Shown here piece by piece: positions 6,260-10,146 of a stretch of 10,146 bases of DNA; position 1 is the first letter of the stretch; the number at the start of each line of letters is the position of its first letter. The position numbers were made by a program, and so were the translations under genes. The DNA lies in the NCBI GenBank assembly GCA_020052545.1, contig JAGVOV010000006.1, positions 1 to 10,146 on the forward strand, read 5' to 3'. This DNA is from an archaeon (GTDB taxonomy: Archaea > Nanobdellota > Nanobdellia > Woesearchaeales > JAGVOV01). Below the pieces are notes generated by a model. It had not been told where the DNA came from and did not search any database. It was given only the letters and a program-made list of their open reading frames with translations.

Positions 6260-6285
6260 GGTCTTGTTATCCATGCTTCAAGACC
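6260..6285 (-). terminator. Stem-loop after the HEPN-MNT cassette
   Basis: GGTCTTG (6260-6266) and CAAGACC (6279-6285) form a perfect 7-bp stem with a 12-nt loop, 32 bp downstream of the MNT stop. On the minus strand it is followed by T-rich stretches (ATATTTTC, then ACTTTTTAG). This fits a transcription end, but a regulatory hairpin is equally possible. Confidence 0.35.
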
Positions 6286-6316
6286 CTTGCCACTAACAAT
6301 AATTAAGCTATAAAGC

Positions 6317-6868
6317 CTAAATAAACTCTTCTTTCCTCACTATCGGGAAAAGCTCAAATTCCCTTGATTCATAATAGATCTTCCAGGTGTTAAGCAAATC
6401 GATGAACTCGTTTTTCATCTCAATCGGGATTAACACAGCTGCCCTTGTCAGTACCTCTCCTTTATTCTTGAGTAAGTTTTTGATCCCGCGTGAAAACTGG
6501 ACTTTCTGCACAGGATTTAGGCCTTTAAGCGAATACTTGAACAAAACGACGGGTTTAATATTATATAAATCGTGGAGAAACAAATTTTTTCTGACGCTGA
6601 AACCTTCCTTTATCAATGTCGGCCAGAGGGTCGAATATATTGATTCAGCTGCTAGCAACGTGATGTCGGCATTCTCTATTTTTTCCTTTATCCTGCTTTT
6701 TAGTCCGGCAGTATTGGGACTTTTGGAGATCACAGCTATGTCTACATCATTCGCATTGCCCCCTTTGGCCAGAGAGCCGAAGATGATGAAGTCTGCGACT
6801 TCGTCACTTAATAGCACGCTTAACTCTTTCTGACAATCCTGCAGATTCCGCAATTTTCTTGACTGCAT
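6317..6868 (-). CDS. MNT-type nucleotidyltransferase, partner of the HEPN protein (MntA-like)
   Basis: The 183-aa protein carries the minimal nucleotidyltransferase motif FIIFGSLAKGGNANDVDIAV at about residues 27-46. G31-S32 and the acidic pair D41/D43 are clear, and ENADITLL supplies a third acid near D68. The C-terminal half (about 95-183) is longer than in minimal MNT proteins and is mostly helical, with RGIKNLLKNKGEVLTRAAVL. Known MntA partners of HepT toxins neutralise them by AMPylating a tyrosine near the HEPN active site, which is the likely role here. The ATG at 6868 is supported by AAGGTGA four to five bases upstream. It lies 65 bp inside the 3' end of the restored HEPN gene, a longer overlap than usual. 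Confidence 0.83.
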   Translation of the reverse strand: MQSRKLRNLQDCQKELSVLLSDEVADFIIFGSLAKGGNANDVDIAVISKSPNTAGLKSRIKEKIENADITLLAAESIYSTLWPTLIKEGFSVRKNLFLHDLYNIKPVVLFKYSLKGLNPVQKVQFSRGIKNLLKNKGEVLTRAAVLIPIEMKNEFIDLLNTWKIYYESREFELFPIVRKEEFI

Positions 6869-7165
6869 CTTTCACCTTTTCGCATGTTTCTTTTAAGACT
6901 GGTTTTGAATAAGCATCCGTATAGTGAGAGAATATCTCATCGACAATCCCATAAATGCTGGTGAAATCTGCTCTAAAATCCTAAACCTTTCAGTGTGGTT
7001 TTTTGGCAGGTGCCTAAGGCTTTGAAATATCATTATGTCACAAAGCGCAAATACTGCCTTAGACAGGAGGATTGTTGCATTCTTGTAGTGCTGCTTGTTC
7101 AGCTGCTCAATACCCCCTTCATATTCTTCGATGAAAGTTTCCTCTAAATCGTCTAAGGTTGCCAT
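6804..7165 (-). pseudogene. HEPN-domain toxin (HepT-like), split by a one-base frameshift
   Basis: The start reads MATLDDLEETFIEEYEGGIE, then HYKNATILLSKAVFALCDI and LRHLPKNHTERFRIL. It contains R-H-L-P-K-N-H, fitting the Rx4-6H catalytic motif of HEPN ribonucleases. In the deposited frame it then degenerates and stops at 6893. In the -1 frame the domain continues naturally: RADFTSIYGIVDEIFSHYTD, AYSKPVLKETCEKVKDAV, KKIAESAGLSERVKRAIK, stopping at 6804. Adding one base between about 6960 and 6980 (for example in the AAAA at 6975-6978) restores a 120-aa protein. Unlike the PIN gene there is no long homopolymer and no good slippery site. Its stop lies inside the MNT coding region, as expected for a coupled HEPN-MNT pair. 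A TATA box 26 nt upstream makes the mRNA leaderless. Confidence 0.83.
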
Positions 7166-7187
7166 TTTGCCATATTTGTTGTTTTTC

Positions 7188-7195
7188 TTTATAAA
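7188..7195 (-). promoter_or_regulatory. TATA box of the HEPN-MNT cassette
   Basis: TTTATAAA centred about 26.5 nt upstream of the ATG at 7165, so transcription should begin at or next to the start codon and the message is probably leaderless. Confidence 0.6.
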
Positions 7196-7199
7196 TGTT

Positions 7200-7311
7200 T
7201 GTTTTTTAATAACAGCAAGTTATGGTTTGTTTCTTTTTGTTAACATAAAACAGAAAATTGTTTTTTATTAACTAATAAGGATTAATAATAGTCTTTTGTT
7301 AATAAAAAACA
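7200..7311. repeat. Two tandem copies of a 53-bp inverted-repeat unit (59-bp period)
   Basis: Copy 1 is 7200-7252 and copy 2 is 7259-7311. Each has a left arm TGTTTTTTAWTAAC, a 25-bp spacer and a right arm in opposite orientation. In copy 2 the arms (7259-7272 and 7298-7311) are a perfect 14-bp inverted repeat. In copy 1 the arms are TGTTTTTTAATAAC (7200-7213) and GTTAACATAAAACA (7239-7252), each close to the same consensus. The spacers are equal in length but differ in sequence, so the conserved parts are the arms. The element fills most of the divergent region between the HEPN gene and the 752-aa gene and looks like a paired binding site for a dimeric or tetrameric regulator. Confidence 0.7.
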
Positions 7312-7327
7312 TTTACTTGTATTATTT

Positions 7328-7347
7328 TTACCACACCATAGTGGTAA
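7328..7347. promoter_or_regulatory. Perfect 7-bp inverted repeat upstream of the BRE
   Basis: TTACCAC-ACCATA-GTGGTAA ends seven bases before the BRE of the 752-aa gene. Its position suits an activator or repressor site acting on that promoter. It is more GC-rich than its surroundings. Confidence 0.45.
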
Positions 7348-7353
7348 TTAAAT

Positions 7354-7368
7354 CGAAAGATTTAAATA
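7354..7368 (+). promoter_or_regulatory. Canonical archaeal BRE/TATA promoter of the 752-aa protein
   Basis: CGAAAGA (7354-7360) followed by TTTAAATA (7361-7368) is a near-ideal TFB recognition element plus TATA box. The TATA centre is about 27 nt from the ATG at 7392, predicting a leaderless transcript. This is the strongest single sign in the window that the host is an archaeon, and it shows that the bacterial-looking gene is driven by an archaeal promoter. Confidence 0.8.
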
Positions 7369-7391
7369 GTAGAAAGTCTATGAAAGAGGCT

Positions 7392-9650
7392 ATGGAGCTT
7401 GATTTGGTAGGCAAGGCTAGGGAAGCCTTCAGGAAGCTGAGATTTGAGCTTGATGTAAGGAAAGAGTTCTATCTAGGTGGCGTTACATTCAAAGATGTTG
7501 TCAAAGGCTTGGGAGCTGCTGCTCCTATGCTTGTTCCTGGAATGGCGGTTGCTTACGAGCCTTTACCAAGCACAGTTTACGAAAGGCATATTGATGATTT
7601 GGGCATTGAAGCTACAAAATTAGAGAAGAATGCTGCCGGCAATATAACAAGCATAACAGGAAAAATTAAAGACAATGCAGGGAATCCTCTTGCAGCAAAA
7701 TTTGTCGACATCTTCTATACTGACACGAGCGCCGTGCATCTTAAGGACACTACAAAAGTTGATGGGAGCTTCTTTGTGAAGAGGTCAACAACTGGGGTTG
7801 AGCAGATTGTTAGTGCTATACCTGACGGATTCGCCCTGACAAACAATTATCCTAATCCTTTCAACCCTTCAACAAATATTGAATTTTCAATCCCTTCAGG
7901 GTCGCATGTGACACTGAAAGTGTTTGACCTGCTCGGAAGAGAAGTGGGGACTTTTGCCGACGGCGATTTCAATTCTGGAAAGTACAAGGCGACTTTAGAA
8001 CTGAACGGCCTTGCAAACGGCGTCTATTTTGCCGTGTTCCATGCAGAGGAGAAAAATACTGCTGACGGAAAAAACCAGGCGTTTGATAAGGTCCAGAAGC
8101 TGCTGCTCCTTTATGGAAGCCAGCATAACACTAATCCTGTCCATGAAGCTGTAAAGGTTGGTGAGGTGGGTAATGTAAGTCATAATTCAAATCTTCAATC
8201 CACGAGTCCTGGTGCATCAGATTACCAGCATCTTTCAAAGTCAGCAACAACAAAGATTGACAGCATAATTGTTTCTGGAACAGGGATAACAAGGACAAAG
8301 CTTGTCAATATCCCTGTCTCATCCGATTCAATCGACTTGGGAAACCTGGTTGTCAACTCGGCTCCGAAACAGACTGTTGCAATTCCGAGCCAGGTGTTGA
8401 GGGAAGTTCTGGATAGCTTGGATATTGACTTAAACCAGTTCGTCTCTAATGACAATGCTACGCAATATGCTTCCCAGAATCCAAAAATCCTCATTGTCGG
8501 CAGCCATGCGAAGTTCAGGCCCGATTCTTCCGATATATCTGGAAATTATACTGTCCGCGCTTTTGATTTGGCAGACACTTCATTGTTCGTCAATCTTGTC
8601 ATTCCTGTCAATGTCCAGCATCCGAACAAGCTGATTGTCGGGCCGGTCTATGATTTATTTACTAAGTTCGCAGGAAAAGTTCCGATACAAGGCATGAAGG
8701 TATATCTTGGAAGCGATGCTTCTAACAGCGCTTTGACTGACGCCAACGGAATGGCCACATTGAAGACCTGGAAGACAGGCAAAGATTCTATCTATGTCGT
8801 GGGCGCGACTCCGGCAGACACGGCATTCTATTTCTGGCATAAAGGGGTTTTTTCATCGTGGAACGGCGGCGGCGAGTTTGATAAGTTTTACATCAAACAG
8901 GGAGACAATATCGTGAAAGCTTTTGGTGACACCACTGGCATCCCGACTTGGCAAAGAAAAAATTATAGGCAGGTTAGTGCATATAAACAGACTAATGGCG
9001 GTAATTTGACCGGAAATCCTGGAGACACGGTCAGCATAGACCTGCTCGATTGGCTGATAAAGATGGAATACACAAGTAACAGTGGCGCCATTGTGACGCC
9101 CGTCACATATTTCGCGAATGATTCTGTCTACATCAATACAAAGCCCAGGATAAGAGATGAAGATATGCCGGCAAAAGTCTGGCTTAACAGGAGCAAAGAT
9201 CCGACTGGCGGCTGGTATGCTGATTCGGCCTGGGCTGGTATAAAAGGACAGGAGAATGAAAGGCTGAAATTTATTGAAGTTACAGACAGCACGAGCGCGA
9301 TTGTGAGGGTATTTTATACAAATGGTAATGTTGCTAACAATGTATATATGAATATTGGAAGAGATGCTAATGGGCCTTATCTAAGTGATTGGCATATTAA
9401 TATAAGAGGACCGCCCGGAAGCCAGATATTGCTAGCAGATAGCATTGTATCTTATACCTTAGCGCATGAGGTTGGCCATATGATTAAAACTGTTGGATCG
9501 TTGAGTTCATTTCCTGAAGATATAATGTTTGACCCCGAAGGGCATTTCAACTTGGGGTATAAAACATTTAGGAGCAATAAGGAAGACAAGACATTCAGGA
9601 TAAAATATCTTCTTGAGAGGAATCCTAAGTTGCTTAATTATTTTAAATAA
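7392..9650 (+). CDS. Secreted 752-aa protein with internal T9SS-type sorting-like domain and C-terminal metzincin-like domain
   Basis: The start at 7392 (MELDLVGKAREAF) is chosen because the BRE/TATA box predicts transcription at 7391. In-frame ATGs at 7296 and 7380 lie upstream of it, and 7296 lies before the promoter. Numbering is from 7392. Residues 1-54 look like a long export signal: a charged region with VRKEFYLGG (22-30), then a hydrophobic stretch ending MAVA (51-54); the RK and layout resemble a Tat signal but lack the second Arg. About 84-133 is a carboxypeptidase-regulatory-like beta-sandwich (ITGKIKDNAGNPL...DGSFFV). Residues 147-243 read as a complete T9SS type A sorting domain: FALTNNYPNPFNPSTNIEF, TLKVFDLLGREV, LANGVYFAVF, KVQKLLLLYG. 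A second regulatory-like repeat is at about 426-470 (IQGMKVYLGS...TDANGMATLKT). From about 586 the protein resembles a metzincin: PAKVWLNRS, ERLKFIEVTDSTSAIVRVF, then TLAHEVGHMIKTVG (HEVGH 692-696) and a Met-turn-like EDIMF (M712). The normal third zinc ligand (HxxGxxH) is replaced by HxxKxxG. Probably an extracellular or surface protease or protease-like adhesin. Confidence 0.8.
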   Translation: MELDLVGKAREAFRKLRFELDVRKEFYLGGVTFKDVVKGLGAAAPMLVPGMAVAYEPLPSTVYERHIDDLGIEATKLEKNAAGNITSITGKIKDNAGNPLAAKFVDIFYTDTSAVHLKDTTKVDGSFFVKRSTTGVEQIVSAIPDGFALTNNYPNPFNPSTNIEFSIPSGSHVTLKVFDLLGREVGTFADGDFNSGKYKATLELNGLANGVYFAVFHAEEKNTADGKNQAFDKVQKLLLLYGSQHNTNPVHEAVKVGEVGNVSHNSNLQSTSPGASDYQHLSKSATTKIDSIIVSGTGITRTKLVNIPVSSDSIDLGNLVVNSAPKQTVAIPSQVLREVLDSLDIDLNQFVSNDNATQYASQNPKILIVGSHAKFRPDSSDISGNYTVRAFDLADTSLFVNLVIPVNVQHPNKLIVGPVYDLFTKFAGKVPIQGMKVYLGSDASNSALTDANGMATLKTWKTGKDSIYVVGATPADTAFYFWHKGVFSSWNGGGEFDKFYIKQGDNIVKAFGDTTGIPTWQRKNYRQVSAYKQTNGGNLTGNPGDTVSIDLLDWLIKMEYTSNSGAIVTPVTYFANDSVYINTKPRIRDEDMPAKVWLNRSKDPTGGWYADSAWAGIKGQENERLKFIEVTDSTSAIVRVFYTNGNVANNVYMNIGRDANGPYLSDWHINIRGPPGSQILLADSIVSYTLAHEVGHMIKTVGSLSSFPEDIMFDPEGHFNLGYKTFRSNKEDKTFRIKYLLERNPKLLNYFK

Positions 9651-9652
9651 TA

Positions 9653-10146
9653 TTATGCTGGTACTGTGGTTGTTGTTATGGCCTTGTACCTTGGATCTCC
9701 TAAAGTTTTCTTTCCAGGAGCACTGCCACCTGTAACATATGGCATAAGGCAGCCTGCGCCGATGGCGCCTGCTTGGTCTATACAGTTCCTGTATGTGCTT
9801 GTTCCATAAGGCGGGCAATAGTTTGAAGGGTCTGCACATGGTGCTTGTGGACTATCTTCACAATAACCCCCTGTATTCCAAGTCTGCCCTTGCTGGCAGC
9901 AATTCGCTGAGGCGCATTGCATATTTTGCATCCCATTATAAGCGCTCAAATAACTGCCGCAAGTAGTTCCATCTGCTGATGGCGGGGCAGCGCAAGTCGG
10001 AGTTGCTCCAGTGCCGGAACAGGTGACTGTCCCGCAGACGCCTAGGGTGTCGGGGCATGTCGCGACAGTTGTCCAGGTAAATCCATTTCCTGTACATTGC
10101 TCATAATTGATTGCGCCGGCAGCGCTTGCCGCTGAGCATCGGTATA
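9653..10146 (-). CDS. Secreted cysteine-rich protein B'', C-terminal part (runs off right edge)
   Basis: The reading frame is open from the right edge (it begins ...YRCSAASAAGAINYEQC) to a TAA at 9653, about 164 codons, with no start in the window. It contains ATCPDTLGVCGTVTC, the same module as DTYGACGDVTC seen twice in the 844-aa protein (including the preceding INYEQC / IEYRKC and Trp/Val residues). It also has a C-terminal module STYRNCIDQAGAIGAGCLMP, then Y, matching TKDCVSQAAGYDCDVPY of the 844-aa protein. It ends KAITTTTVPA. It is therefore a third B-type protein, with the signal peptide presumably beyond the edge. Its stop is two bases from the stop of the 752-aa gene, which converges on it. 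Confidence 0.85.
   Translation of the reverse strand, partial: YRCSAASAAGAINYEQCTGNGFTWTTVATCPDTLGVCGTVTCSGTGATPTCAAPPSADGTTCGSYLSAYNGMQNMQCASANCCQQGQTWNTGGYCEDSPQAPCADPSNYCPPYGTSTYRNCIDQAGAIGAGCLMPYVTGGSAPGKKTLGDPRYKAITTTTVPA

Noticed and set aside
6387..6833. A 148-codon open frame on the plus strand.
   Set aside because: It lies entirely antisense to the MNT nucleotidyltransferase gene, whose motifs are unambiguous; the antisense product has no recognisable features.
7200..7311. The repeats before the 752-aa gene considered as a minimal CRISPR array.
   Set aside because: The arms alternate in orientation, are only 14 bp and AT-rich, and there are only two units with no cas genes nearby.
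7296..7391. The upstream ATG codons at 7296 and 7380 as starts of the 752-aa protein.
   Set aside because: The ATG at 7296 precedes the BRE/TATA box, and the extra residues look like translated intergenic AT-rich DNA; the ATG at 7380 lies before the predicted transcript start.

Overview
The window looks like a piece of a DPANN-type archaeal genome (Woesearchaeota/Pacearchaeota-like). This is an inference from promoter architecture and gene style; no marker gene is present. BRE/TATA promoters sit about 26-28 nt upstream of start codons, giving leaderless or near-leaderless first genes (clearest at 7354-7368 and 4621-4631). Downstream genes overlap by ATGA or longer and carry Shine-Dalgarno sites. 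The gene content is secreted cysteine-rich proteins and small toxin-antitoxin (TA) cassettes.

Left region (1-3910, minus strand). A translationally coupled operon alternates two protein types: A (membrane anchor plus four cysteine-pair repeats; 3265-3873), B (844-aa secreted protein with about 94 cysteines; 734-3268), A' (246-737) and B' (start only, 1-256). A BRE/TATA promoter and a short palindrome precede A. The duplicated A-B order suggests an extracellular disulfide-rich surface system made of an anchor and a secreted partner.

Middle region (3945-7165, minus strand). Four small two-gene cassettes are stacked head to tail: AbrB antitoxin + PIN toxin (VapBC-like), an AbiEii-like nucleotidyltransferase + 56-aa partner, MazE/AbrB + MazF/PemK, and HEPN + MNT nucleotidyltransferase (HepT/MntA-like). 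Two toxins, the PIN and the HEPN, are each broken by an apparent one-base loss that separates two otherwise perfectly family-like halves. Palindromic operators lie at the VapBC and MazEF promoters.

Right region (7166-10146). An AT-rich divergent intergenic region carries two copies of a 53-bp inverted-repeat unit at a 59-bp period. It is followed by a textbook archaeal promoter driving a 752-aa secreted multidomain protein on the plus strand. That protein contains an internal domain that reads like a bacterial T9SS type A sorting domain and ends in a metzincin-like domain with HEVGH but without the usual third histidine. Two bases after its stop, on the opposite strand, ends another B-type cysteine-rich protein that runs off the right edge.

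Overall this is an accessory, surface-and-conflict region: secreted disulfide-rich proteins and a likely horizontally acquired protease-like protein surround a TA island.
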